Positions 42,131-52,200 of a stretch of 56,163 nt of DNA are shown one piece after another. Position 1 is the stretch's first letter; every line of letters begins with the position of its first letter. Below the pieces are notes generated by a model. That model ran no database searches. It saw only the letters and a program-made list of their open reading frames with translations, and had not been told where the DNA came from. This stretch comes from CAYUCJ01 sp049282265. GTDB lineage: Bacteria; Desulfobacterota; DSM-4660; Desulfatiglandales; Desulfatiglandaceae. The DNA lies in assembly GCA_049282265.1 (NCBI GenBank), contig JBAPTR010000116.1:1-56163 (forward strand). Reading direction: 5' to 3'. The translations under genes were made by a program, and so were the position numbers.

Positions 42131-43518
42131 GAGCCTCCCTTATGAATCACTTCATGGAACCCCAAAGCGTTGCCATTATCGGAATCAGCCGCAGGAAGGG
42201 TCCTGGCTCCTACAACCTGATGGAAAACATGCTCCATTACGGTTTCAAAGGAAAGATCTTTCCCATTAACCCCCGGGCCAAGGAAATCCTGGGCTTTCAG
42301 GCCTATCCGAGCATCCGGGAAGTCGGCAGACAGGTTGACCTCGCTGTCATCACCCTCCCACGGAAATTGGTAGTAGAGCAGGTTGGGGAATGCGCGGCCT
42401 CCGGCGTGAAAGCCGTCATTGTGGTAAGCCAGGGATTTGCCGACGCTGATGATCAGGGAAAGGCGCTCCAGCATGAAATGGTGGGCATTGCCCGAAAGAA
42501 CAACATGAGGATACTGGGTCCCAACACCCTTGGTGTGGTCAACAATTTTCATCATTTCACCACCTCTTTTATGCCCCTCAACCGGGAAAAAGCGCCCATA
42601 GGCATGATCTGCCAGTCCGGCCTTTTTTTTGTGGGTGCCGGAAACTTCACGGAAAAAATAGGCAAAGGGATTGATATCGGCAATGCCTGCGACATAGGCT
42701 TTTCTGAGTGTCTCGAATACCTGGGTGAAGATCCGGACATTGAAATCATAGCCATACACATGGAGGGCCTCGATCAACCCAAGGAATTTCTTTCCCTGGC
42801 ATCACGCGTTGCAAGAGAAAAACCCATTGTCGTCTTCAAGACAGGGCAAAGCGCAGCCGGTGCCCGGGCCGCTGCATCCCATAGTGGCAGCATGGCAGGA
42901 GATTACAACATATACCGGGCGGCCTTGAAACAGGCAGGGCTTCTCTTCCTTGATAAGGACGGCCACATGCGCGATGCTGTAAGGACACTGCTTCATCAAC
43001 CCCTCCTTAAGGGGAAACGAGTCGCCGTCATCACGATCACCGGGGCAGGAGGCATTGTTGCGAGTGACGCCCTGGCGAGAAACGGGCTCGACCTTGCCCG
43101 CCTGTCCAAAGAGACCATCGCAAGGGTGGCAGGGCTTTCTCCGGAGTGGATGCCCCTTGGAAACCCCCTGGATATCTGGCCGGCGGTGATGAAGCATGGA
43201 ATACAGGAGGTCTATGCCCAGGCCCTGGAGGCAGTCCTTGCTGATCCCGGCGTGGACGGGGTTCTCTGCATCAGCGTTGCCCTGGACACGGCAAAATTCG
43301 GGTTCCTGGATGTCTCGGAATGTCTCACCGGAACCGCTTCGATGGACAGGCAAAAGCCCGTCGTCGTCTGGCTCTATGGGCCGAACAGGGACGAGATGGC
43401 CGCAAAATTCGAGAAGGGAGAAAAGATCATGGCCTGTGAAACCATTGAAACGGCGGCATGGTCCTTGTCGATTCTCAGGGAGCGGCAACAATTTCTTGAA
43501 AAATGTGTTATTCAATGA
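42127..43518 (+). CDS. NDP-forming acyl-CoA synthetase, alpha subunit (copy 2)
   Basis: 463 residues with the same domains as the preceding gene: VAIIGISRRKGPGSYNL, GPNTLGVVN, and ASHSGSMAG for the active-site His. The two alphas are clearly diverged. ATGA overlap with copy 1. The C-terminal third differs most, so acyl specificity may differ. An ATG at 42142 is a less likely start. Confidence 0.9.
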   Translation: MRASLMNHFMEPQSVAIIGISRRKGPGSYNLMENMLHYGFKGKIFPINPRAKEILGFQAYPSIREVGRQVDLAVITLPRKLVVEQVGECAASGVKAVIVVSQGFADADDQGKALQHEMVGIARKNNMRILGPNTLGVVNNFHHFTTSFMPLNREKAPIGMICQSGLFFVGAGNFTEKIGKGIDIGNACDIGFSECLEYLGEDPDIEIIAIHMEGLDQPKEFLSLASRVAREKPIVVFKTGQSAAGARAAASHSGSMAGDYNIYRAALKQAGLLFLDKDGHMRDAVRTLLHQPLLKGKRVAVITITGAGGIVASDALARNGLDLARLSKETIARVAGLSPEWMPLGNPLDIWPAVMKHGIQEVYAQALEAVLADPGVDGVLCISVALDTAKFGFLDVSECLTGTASMDRQKPVVVWLYGPNRDEMAAKFEKGEKIMACETIETAAWSLSILRERQQFLEKCVIQ

Positions 43519-43554
43519 CAATATTTTTTTGATTGAACATCCTTGGAGGATCAA

Positions 43555-44226
43555 ATGCAAATTGTAGAGAAGGCATTACAACAGGGACGAAACACCCTTT
43601 CCGAACACGAATCAAAACAGGTCCTGGCTACCTATGACATCCCGGTGACCAGGGAAATCCTAGTCGAGGACAGAAAGGATCTTGCAGGAGCCGTCAATGA
43701 AATAGGCTTTCCCGTGGTGATGAAAGGGAATTCATCGTCCATCACCCACAAGACTGAAAAAGGGCTGATCCGGGTGGATGTACGGGATGCAAAAGAGGCC
43801 GGGACAGCGTTTGAAGAGATCATGGGAAGAATGGGCGGCCAGGGAGATGGTGTACTGGTCCAGGAGATGGTGAACGGACAACGGGAGCTGGTTGTTGGTC
43901 TTACCCGTGATCCCCAGTTCGGTCCCTGTGTCATGTTCGGCCTCGGTGGGATTTTTACCGAGATCCTCAAGGATACGGCCTTTCGGGTGGCGCCCCTTGA
44001 AAAATGCGACGCCCTCGATATGATGCAGGAGATCAAAGGTCGCAAAATCCTGGAAGCGGTGCGCGGCATGGAACCGGCTGATCTGGATGCCCTGTCGCAG
44101 ATCCTCATCAACGTGGGCCGGATCGGTATTGAAAACGACCAAATAAAAGAGATCGATATCAACCCGTTGATTCTCAGTGGGGCCAGGCCTGTTGCCGTGG
44201 ACGCCCTGGTGGTTCTTGTGTCCTGA
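43555..44226 (+). CDS. NDP-forming acyl-CoA synthetase, beta subunit (ATP-grasp)
   Basis: 223 residues from the ATG at 43555, set by TTGGAGGATC. ATP-grasp_5 fold: GFPVVMKGNSSSITHKTEKG for nucleotide binding, VQEMVNGQRELVVGLTRDPQFGPCVMFGLGG with the catalytic Glu and the phosphate loop, and IKEIDINPL for metal binding. It pairs with one or both alpha subunits just upstream. Confidence 0.92.
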   Translation: MQIVEKALQQGRNTLSEHESKQVLATYDIPVTREILVEDRKDLAGAVNEIGFPVVMKGNSSSITHKTEKGLIRVDVRDAKEAGTAFEEIMGRMGGQGDGVLVQEMVNGQRELVVGLTRDPQFGPCVMFGLGGIFTEILKDTAFRVAPLEKCDALDMMQEIKGRKILEAVRGMEPADLDALSQILINVGRIGIENDQIKEIDINPLILSGARPVAVDALVVLVS

Positions 44227-44252
44227 TCCATTCTCAAGGGGGAAACGCGCTT

Positions 44253-45863
44253 ATGGAAATCATCCACAAGACCATCGGTCAAATCATCGATGAGATAACC
44301 CGTCTGCACGCCGCCGAAGATTGTGTCATTCACACGGAGACAGGGGTACGGTACAGCTACGGTCTGTTACTGGAAGAAGTCCGGAAAATAACCAAAGGAC
44401 TCATTCACGAGGGTATCCAAAGGGGTGACAAGGTGGCCCTCTGGGCCCCAAACGTACCTGAGTGGATCATTTCCATGCTGGCGCTGACCAAAATTGGGGC
44501 CATCACCGTGCCCATTGACCCCGGTGCGGACAGGAAAGTCCTCTCCTATATTCTGGAACAGTCCGGCTGCCGGGGCATCATCCTGGCTGAAGGCCTGGGA
44601 GATATGTCCTACGTGGATGTCCTTCAGGGCACATGGGCCGACCTTCCGGAACTGAAGAAAGCGTTTGTGATTGGAAGCGATTCCTACCAGGGGATGACTT
44701 CCTGGTCTGAGCTGGAAAGCATGGGACAAGGAACCGACCCCCGGGAATTGCAAAAGATCGAAGAAAAGGTCAGCCCGGAAGACCCGGTGGCCATCATGTA
44801 TACCTCCGGGACCACCGGCAGCCCGAAAGGCGTGGTTCTGGACCATCTGGGCCTGATCAACAAGTCCATGCATTCCACGGCGCGGCAGGGAATCCATCAT
44901 GCCGACAAACTCTGTCTCTTTTTTCCCCTCTTTCACATGTTCGGGAACACCTGCATCACCCTGGCCGGGCTCCTGAGGGGCGCCGCCCTCGTCATCCCAT
45001 CGAAGGTCTTCGACCCCTCCAGGATCCTCCATGCCATAAAAGCAGAGCAATGCACAGCTCTCTATGCGTCTCCGAGTATGGTCATTGCGCTCCTGGATCA
45101 TCCCGACTTCAGGCAGGAGGACTGGCGATCGGTCCGTAAGGGAATTATCGGCGGAGCGCCTTGTCCCATGGAACTTATGAAACGACTGGTTGAAGATATC
45201 GGGGTATCCCAAGTCACGGTGGGCTACGGCATTACCGAGACCTGTTCCTGGATTACCATGACACACCCCAAAGACCCCATCGAACTGCGGGTTTCCACCA
45301 TCGGGGCGCCCCTTGCGTGCAACGAAGTCAAGATCGTCGACCCCGCCACCGGCGAGGACCTGCCGCCAAACACCCAAGGAGAAATCTGCACAAGGGGTTT
45401 CCTCATGAAGGAATACTATAAGATGCCCGGAGCCACGGCCGCGGCCATCGACCGGGAAGGCTGGTTTCACAGCGGGGACCTGGGGGAAATGGACGACAAG
45501 GGTTATGCGAGGATAACAGGCAGGCTCAAGGACATGATCCAAAGGAACGCCATCGACATCCATCCGGTTGATCTGGAAGAGATTATCTATCGGCTTCCGG
45601 GGGTAACCGAAGTCCAGGTCTTCGGCTTTCCTCACCCGGAAAAGGGGCAGGAGGTGGCCGCGTGGATCAAACTGAAGGAAGGAGCCCAACTATCCGTCAG
45701 AGAGGTTTCCGCCCATGTTCAGGAAAACGTTGATTCCTCCCTGGCACCGCGACACTACAAATTTGTGTCCGAGTTTCCCATGACGAGGAGCGGAAAGGTG
45801 CAGAAGTTCAAACTGGCTGAAATGGCCCAAAACGAATACGAGGCTTTACCCGGATTTTACTGA
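44253..45863 (+). CDS. AMP-forming acyl-CoA synthetase
   Basis: 536 residues of the adenylate-forming class: P-loop MYTSGTTGSPKGV, GYGITETCSW (A5), HSGDLGEMDDKGYARITGRLKD (A7-A8 hinge) and the C-terminal lysine in MTRSGKVQKFKL. Such enzymes activate medium- or long-chain or aromatic acids. It is the last gene of the MarR-MFS-alpha-alpha-beta unit (26-bp gap), so the locus holds both ADP- and AMP-forming routes. Confidence 0.93.
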   Translation: MEIIHKTIGQIIDEITRLHAAEDCVIHTETGVRYSYGLLLEEVRKITKGLIHEGIQRGDKVALWAPNVPEWIISMLALTKIGAITVPIDPGADRKVLSYILEQSGCRGIILAEGLGDMSYVDVLQGTWADLPELKKAFVIGSDSYQGMTSWSELESMGQGTDPRELQKIEEKVSPEDPVAIMYTSGTTGSPKGVVLDHLGLINKSMHSTARQGIHHADKLCLFFPLFHMFGNTCITLAGLLRGAALVIPSKVFDPSRILHAIKAEQCTALYASPSMVIALLDHPDFRQEDWRSVRKGIIGGAPCPMELMKRLVEDIGVSQVTVGYGITETCSWITMTHPKDPIELRVSTIGAPLACNEVKIVDPATGEDLPPNTQGEICTRGFLMKEYYKMPGATAAAIDREGWFHSGDLGEMDDKGYARITGRLKDMIQRNAIDIHPVDLEEIIYRLPGVTEVQVFGFPHPEKGQEVAAWIKLKEGAQLSVREVSAHVQENVDSSLAPRHYKFVSEFPMTRSGKVQKFKLAEMAQNEYEALPGFY

Positions 45864-46004
45864 ATGTATCCTGGGGCATATCGCCAGCGAGAGCAGAGAG
45901 CACATACTTGACCCAAGCAAGAAAAGTGATTAATTTTTCAGAAAATGGGGGTCTGCAATAGGTGATCTTTGTCAAGCAAATGGGCCTTCGGAAAGATAGA
46001 AAAA

Positions 46005-46496
46005 ATGGACACAAAGAAAAAGATATATCTTCTCCTGATACCCTTTCTGACGTTGCTCCTCTTCGGAGGGTGTGCAACACTCAGGAGCGGAGGAGTGGCC
46101 AGCGTAATCGGCCCGAACGGGAAAGCGATAACTCTGCAGGAATTGCAAACGACTTGGGACGCCTATGCCATTTATTATGCGGGGATATCAGATGATGGTC
46201 CAACCGCGCTCCTCTTTGACCCAAAAAATGATGACAGGAAACTGTCCGGCAAGAGGTGGAAAAGAGTGGAGAGCAGGGAACTTCTGTCCAGCATGATCGA
46301 TTTTATCAAGAACTTGACGGAGTTTGATCCAAGACTCTACAGTATCATGGGGCCGGACCATCAGGTGTATGGCTATGTGTTCTCCCCCACGAATGAGGTC
46401 TACCTGAAGGTTGTAGATGGAAAGACCATCTATGTCTATGACGTGGAATCTCCCCTTCATAAGAGTGATGTAGGCCTGGTCGTCTCCGGAATTTGA
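46005..46496 (+). CDS. Hypothetical lipoprotein
   Basis: 163 residues from the ATG at 46005 (GGAAAGA upstream; the longer start at 45969 would bury the signal). Signal peptide KKKIYLLLIPFLTLLLFGGC with lipobox LFGGC. The mature part has mixed alpha-beta character (VYGYVFSPTNEVYLKVVDGK) and no recognised domain. It stands alone between the ligase operon and the convergent thioesterase gene. Confidence 0.8.
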   Translation: MDTKKKIYLLLIPFLTLLLFGGCATLRSGGVASVIGPNGKAITLQELQTTWDAYAIYYAGISDDGPTALLFDPKNDDRKLSGKRWKRVESRELLSSMIDFIKNLTEFDPRLYSIMGPDHQVYGYVFSPTNEVYLKVVDGKTIYVYDVESPLHKSDVGLVVSGI

Positions 46497-46628
46497 CGGT
46501 GAGATCACCAGAAGATCCCTCAGAACGGAGAGGGAATCAGCGCGCTACAGGTTTGTTTATTTCCGGCTCGTTCCTTTGCTCCTCGTATACCAGAGAATAG
46601 GTAATTATTTGCAGGTCTTTGACGTGTG

Positions 46629-47057
46629 TCACTCTTCATGCAGGAAAGGAAGGGGGGCCCCTTTCCGATACGCCAGGGCCTGGCACGAAGCAATCAGGCG
46701 CCCTTTGTCGTCGTACGCCTTGATATCGTAACTGGCGGTCTTCCGGGTACAGCTTAATTCCCGGGCCTCGGCGGTAAGGGTGCTTCCCGGAGTGGGCGAT
46801 GCCATGTAGGTGACCATCACGTTCAAGGCCACAGCCGTGGTACCATGGGAGTTGCAGGCCGTCTCGAAGGCCACATCCAGTAATGAAAATATGGCACCCC
46901 CATGGGCCATGCCGAAAATGTTCTCCATATCCGGAGTAAATACCATCTCGACTCTGGAAAATCCTTTCCCAAGCTCCACAAGCTTCAAATTGAGTTTCCG
47001 GGAAAATGGTTCTTTCGCCACCTGCTCGACCATCGCCTCGCGTATGTGCTCATCCAT
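46629..47057 (-). CDS. PaaI-like hotdog thioesterase
   Basis: 142 residues. GMAHGGAIFSLLDVAFETAC is the hotdog helix with the catalytic Asp position, followed by NVMVTYMASPTPGSTLTAEA. PaaI-type enzymes hydrolyse acyl-CoA thioesters, including aromatic ones, and would balance the synthetases encoded 1-6 kb away. Divergent from the TetR gene. Confidence 0.9.
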   Translation of the reverse strand: MDEHIREAMVEQVAKEPFSRKLNLKLVELGKGFSRVEMVFTPDMENIFGMAHGGAIFSLLDVAFETACNSHGTTAVALNVMVTYMASPTPGSTLTAEARELSCTRKTASYDIKAYDDKGRLIASCQALAYRKGAPLPFLHEE

Positions 47058-47179
47058 GCCTAATCCTCCACAACATTTTTTCAGATACGGATAGCAAAAG
47101 CCCTTGACAATGTCAAATGCATAATTTAAATATCCATTTCATTTAGAAGAAAAGCAGCTATTCAGCAAGAAGGGAGCTC

Positions 47180-47860
47180 ATGAGAAAACCGCGGATCGAC
47201 GGGCAGGAAACACGCGGACACCTCCTGGAAGCAGCGTGCGCGGTTTTTGGCACGAAGGGATTCCGGGCGGCAACCATTGCGGAAATATGCCGGAAGGCCA
47301 ACGCCAACACCGCGGCTGCAAATTACCACTTCGGCAGCAAGGAAGAGCTCTATGTGGAAAGCTGGCAATTCGCCTTTGAGCAGTCCTCCAAGGCCTATCC
47401 TCCGGATGGCGGTGTTGCCCCTGACGCCCCTGTTGAGGATCGGCTTCGGGGCCGTATCCTTGCAATTATAAAGCGCATCATTGACCCGCAGAGCCACGAC
47501 CTGGACATCGTGCACAAGGAAATGGCCAATCCGACCGGCCTGCTTACACCCGCCGTCCAGAAAGCAAAAGAGCCTTTTTCCCAGGGGTTCGCGGCTATTG
47601 TCCGAGAGCTATTGGGCCCGGAAGCGCCCGAGCAGCAGGTACGCCTCTGTCTTATGAGTATCCACGCCCAGTGTTTAGGCCCGTTGATGCGCGAACGACA
47701 CTACAAGATGGGTTCATCAGGCGGCCTGCCTCCACCCCTGGACTCAATCCCGGAGGACGTGGAAACACTGTCCCGCCACATTACCTGTTTCAGCCTGGCC
47801 GGCATCCAGGCGGTACGAGACCACATCGAGAAAGAAAGGTTTTCTGATGCCGGGAAATGA
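47180..47860 (+). CDS. TetR-family regulator (CecR/CerR type)
   Basis: 226 residues. Helix-turn-helix: ETRGHLLEAACAVFGTKGFR then AATIAEICRKANANTAAANYHFGSKEELY; the C-terminal domain (about 85-215) resembles the DUF1956 ligand-binding domain of CecR. It lies 190 bp upstream of an RND efflux pair in the same direction and is its probable repressor. AAGGGAGCTC precedes the ATG. Confidence 0.92.
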   Translation: MRKPRIDGQETRGHLLEAACAVFGTKGFRAATIAEICRKANANTAAANYHFGSKEELYVESWQFAFEQSSKAYPPDGGVAPDAPVEDRLRGRILAIIKRIIDPQSHDLDIVHKEMANPTGLLTPAVQKAKEPFSQGFAAIVRELLGPEAPEQQVRLCLMSIHAQCLGPLMRERHYKMGSSGGLPPPLDSIPEDVETLSRHITCFSLAGIQAVRDHIEKERFSDAGK

Positions 47861-47966
47861 CTTGAATAAGAGAGCTCACCTCGGTTCCACGCGACGATGG
47901 AAATCGAACTTATCTTGAACACCAATGGTTTAAAGTTTTGTTTGATAGAGCCGATGCTTACTTTTG

Positions 47967-47985
47967 TATTTTATTAAATAAAATA
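47967..47985. promoter_or_regulatory. Candidate TetR operator
   Basis: TATTTTATTAAATAAAATA is a perfect inverted repeat (two 9-base arms around a central A) 64 bp upstream of the efflux adaptor gene and downstream of the TetR gene. Its size fits a TetR-family operator, but AT-rich palindromes also arise by chance. Confidence 0.45.
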
Positions 47986-48048
47986 GCTAATTAGATCAGT
48001 TGGAAAAAAATGGAGAAGTTCCATTCAACGGATTTGGGGGAATGACAA

Positions 48049-49272
48049 ATGCAACAAAAACCCAATGTAAATCACCTTCGATTGAAATCACCTGAAGCGC
48101 CTTTCGGCGGTCGGGATTGGTCTGCCAAAACCGGCCCCCTTGCCGTTTGCCTTGCCCTGCTGTTGGGCCTTCTCCTGACAGCAGTTTTTCCCCCTAGTGG
48201 ATTTGCCGGCCCACCCCGCCCGGGGGCAGGACCGCCGCCCCTGGTGACGGTGGCACCCGTTACCCTGCAGGATGTCAACCCGCCGATGGAGTACGTGGGT
48301 CACGTAGAGGCCGTCCAGGCGGTAGATCTTCGGGCGCGCGTCGAGGGTTTTCTGGAACAAATCAATTTCAGGGAAGGCACTTTCGTGCAGACAGGGGATC
48401 TGCTTTACGTTATCGAGCAGGGTCTTTACCAGGCCAAGGTTGACGCAGACAGGGCCGGAATCGCCCAGGCACAGGCCACGCTCACCAAGACCCGCCAGTA
48501 TCTTGAAAGGGTAAAAACGGTACGTTCGGGAGGAATTTCCGCCACAGACATTGACAATGCCGTGGCCGATGAGTTGCGTGCCAGGGCGCAGCTCCAGGAG
48601 GCCCAGGCCACCCTTGAGCGCTCGGAACTGGACCTGGGGTACACCACCATCAAGGCACCCATCAGCGGACAAATCGGCCGTACTTCCTTTACCCGAGGCA
48701 ATCTGGTCGGCCCGACATCGGGACCGCTCGCCCGGATCGTCCAGTTGGACCCGATTCGGGTGGTCTATTCCATCAGCGAAAACGATCTTTCAGCCGTCCA
48801 GGCGGCCCTCAGAGATGCGGATCAACGCCGGAGGAATGCGCTCCTGGTGCCCCGTATCAGACTGGCCGACGGCAAGGTCTACAAAAGCGCCGGAAAGATC
48901 GACTTTGTCAACAACGAGGTAGATGCAACCACCGGCACCATATCGGTCCGGGCGGTCTTTGACAATCCGGATGGTCTGCTGCTGCCGGGACAGTATGTCA
49001 CCGTCCTGGTGAGTAAGAGCAAACCCAAAATACTGCCGGTTGTCCCCCAATCCGCCGTCCAGGAAGACCGTGAAGGGCCTTATGTGCTGGTGGTTGATAA
49101 CCAGAACAGGGTGGTTCAGCGGCGGGTCAGGACAGGGCCTTTTGTCGGATCAGGTTGGGCCGTCGAATCCGGACTGGCCAAGGGGGAGATGATCATTGTC
49201 CAGGGGGTACAAAAAGTCCACCCGGGTCAGACCGTAAAGACTACCACGCCCGCACAGGAACAGGGGAGGTAA
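48049..49272 (+). CDS. RND efflux periplasmic adaptor (membrane-fusion protein)
   Basis: 407 residues. A hydrophobic export segment sits at about 30-55 (AVCLALLLGLLLTAVFPPSG), set back behind a charged leader. Then the biotinyl-lipoyl half motif VEGFLEQINFREGTFVQTGDLLYVI, a helical hairpin with AQATLTKTRQYLERV, the return lipoyl strand TTIKAPISGQIGRTSF and beta-barrel. It is the AcrA/MexE type and bridges the inner-membrane pump and an outer-membrane channel. The pump gene starts 3 bp after its stop; no TolC-like gene is present nearby. Confidence 0.94.
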   Translation: MQQKPNVNHLRLKSPEAPFGGRDWSAKTGPLAVCLALLLGLLLTAVFPPSGFAGPPRPGAGPPPLVTVAPVTLQDVNPPMEYVGHVEAVQAVDLRARVEGFLEQINFREGTFVQTGDLLYVIEQGLYQAKVDADRAGIAQAQATLTKTRQYLERVKTVRSGGISATDIDNAVADELRARAQLQEAQATLERSELDLGYTTIKAPISGQIGRTSFTRGNLVGPTSGPLARIVQLDPIRVVYSISENDLSAVQAALRDADQRRRNALLVPRIRLADGKVYKSAGKIDFVNNEVDATTGTISVRAVFDNPDGLLLPGQYVTVLVSKSKPKILPVVPQSAVQEDREGPYVLVVDNQNRVVQRRVRTGPFVGSGWAVESGLAKGEMIIVQGVQKVHPGQTVKTTTPAQEQGR

Positions 49273-49275
49273 TCC

Positions 49276-52200
49276 ATGTTCTCAAGGATCTTCATCGAAC
49301 GCCCGCGGCTGGCCATGGTGGTGTCCATTCTCATTACCCTGGCCGGCCTCATTGCCCTGTTTAACATCCCGGTGGCCCAGTATCCCCCCATCACGCCGCC
49401 TGTGATCCGGGTGAGCGCAGTTTATCCGGGTGCCAACGCTAAGGTTCTGGCCGACACCGTAGCCGCGCCAATCGAAAAAGAGGTCAACGGCGTGGACAAA
49501 ATGCTCTACATGTCGTCAAGCTGTTCCAATGACGGGGGATACAGCCTGGCCGTTACCTTCGCAGTGGGCACGGATCCGGATATCGACCAGGTCAATCTCC
49601 AAAACAGGGTGCAGCTCGCCACCCCCAAACTGCCGCAGGCCGTCGTGACCCAGGGCATCACCGTGCGAAAGCGATCCAACGACATGCTGGGGGCTATTGC
49701 CTTTTTTTCCCCAAAAGGGACAAGGGACAAGCTCTTTTTGAGCAACTATGTAAGCAAGAACATCAAAGATGCCCTGGTGCGTCTTGACGGCGTCAGTGAC
49801 GTCAGTATTTTTGGTGAGTTTGAATACAGCATGCGCATCTGGATGAACCCGGATCAGCTGACCGCCAGGGGGTTGACCGCCGATGATGTGATCACAGCAA
49901 TCCGCCAGCAAAACATCCAGGCAGCCGTGGGATCCATCGGGACCGCTCCTTCAGGCGATAATCAGCAACTCCAGTATACTCTGCGGGCCAAAGGGCGCCT
50001 CAATACTGTTGAAGAGTTCAAAAATATCATCGTGCGCAGCAATGATCAAGGGGGGCTGGTGCGCATCCGGGATATCGCCAGAGTAGAACTCGGTGCGAAA
50101 AGCTACGGGAGCAGCACGACCATAAACGGGGCACCGGCACTGGGAATGGGGGTGTACCGGTCATCAGGCGCCAACGCCCTGAAAACCATGAAGGCGGTGC
50201 GGGCCGAGCTCAAGAATCTCGCAAAGCGCATGCCCGGCGACGTGCAATACAAGGTCATTTACGACACCACCAAATATGTCTCGGCAGCCATTCATGAAAT
50301 TGAGTTTACCTTGATCCTTACCTTCCTATTGGTCCTATTCGTGAACTATATTTTCCTGCAGGACTGGCGGGCGACCCTGGTGCCCACCGTGACCATTCCC
50401 GTCTCGCTGCTCGGTACCTTTGCCGTGCTGCTCGCCCTGGGATACAGCGCCAACACCATTGTGCTCTTCGCCCTGATCATGGCCATCGGCCTGGTGGTGG
50501 ACGACTCCATCGTGGTGGTGGAAAATGTTTACCGGGTCATGGAGAAAAGAAAGTTAGGCCCCAAGGCCGCGACCATGCGGGCTATGGGACAGGTGACCGG
50601 CCCGATTATCGCCACAACCCTCGTCCTGCTGGCAGTCTTTGTCCCAGTGGGCTTCATACCCGGCATCACCGGCCAGCTCTATAAGCAGTTTGCCGTCACT
50701 ATCTGTACGGCGGTGGTGATATCTGCCATTAACGCCCTGACCCTGAGCCCGGCCCTGTGTGCCGTATTCCTCAGAGAGCAGAAAATCCGGAAACACGGGC
50801 CTTTCGCCTGGTTCAACCGAGGCCTGGCGGGATCACGCAAGCTGTACGTGGCCGGTGCCGCCTTCCTCATCCGGCGGCTGGCGATTGCCCTGCTGATTTT
50901 CGCCGGCGTCATCGGAGCCGCCTACTTTCTCTTCACCCACAGTCCCGGCAGCTTCCTGCCCCCGGAAGACCAGGGCGCCTTTCTTATCAATACTCAGCTC
51001 CCCCAAGGGGCGTCGATCGGTCGGACCACCAAGGTTATGGAACAGATAACGAAAGCGCTTAAGAACATCGATGGTGTTGACGACGTCCTGGGGATCAGTG
51101 GATTCAGCCTGCTCAGCGGCACGGCGGAGAATGTGGGGTTCGGCATTGTGGTCCTGAAACCCTGGGACGCACGGAAACGGCCCAACCTCCAACTGGGCGC
51201 CATTATCCGCAAGGCCCAGGGCAGGCTGGCGGCCATCTCCTCGGCCAACATCTTCGCCTTTGTCCCGCCACCGATTCATGGCCTCGGCAGCACCGGTGGT
51301 TTTGACTTCCGGCTCCAGGCCCTCGAAGGCCAGCCGCCCCGGAAAATCGCCGCTGCGACCCGGGCACTGGTGATTGCGGCCAACCAGGACCCGACACTGA
51401 TGCGGGTGTTTTCCACTTACACGGCCAATACACCGCAGATCTTCCTAAAGCTTCACCGCACCCGGGCCGAAAGCCTGAAAGTTCCGGTCAGCCGGATCTT
51501 TTCAACCCTCCAGGAGCAACTCGGCTCAGGGTATGTCAATGACTTCAACCTCTATGGCCGGACCTACCAGGTCAAGGTCCAGGCCGATGCCCCGTATCGC
51601 GACGCTGTCAATGACATCAACCGCCTGTACGTCAGGAGCAACGAAGGGGATATGGTACCCTTGAGGAGCCTGGTCACCCTGTCGACTATCCTGGCACCCC
51701 AACTCGTCTACCGTTATAATCAGTTCGACAGCGTCCAGATCAACGGCAATGCTGCGCCTGGGTTTTCTTCCGGCCAGGCCATGGCGACCATGGAACGGCT
51801 GGCGGCCAAGGCCCTCCCCCCCGGCTACGGTTTTGACTGGTCATCCATGTCTTTCCAGGAGCGCAAGGCCGGCGGCAAGGTGGCGATGTTGTTCGCCCTG
51901 GCCCTTCTCTTCGGCTACCTTTTTCTGGTGGGGCAATATGAGAGCTGGACCGTCCCGTTGTCCATCATTCTCTCTATCCCCGTAGCCAGCCTGGGAGCAT
52001 TGGCCGGGTTATGGATTCTCCATCTGAGCCTCAGCATTTACGCCCAGATCGGTCTGGTGCTGCTGGTGGGTCTCGCCGCCAAGAACGCTATTCTCATCGT
52101 GGAGTTTGCAAAGGACCGCCGGGAACAGGGGCTTTCCGTGTATAAAGCGGCCTTGGAAGGAGCGGGTATCCGCTTCCGGCCCGTACTCATGACCGCTTTT

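Noticed and set aside
44367..45689. Minus-strand open frame of 440 codons
   Set aside because: Antisense shadow of the AMP-forming acyl-CoA synthetase.
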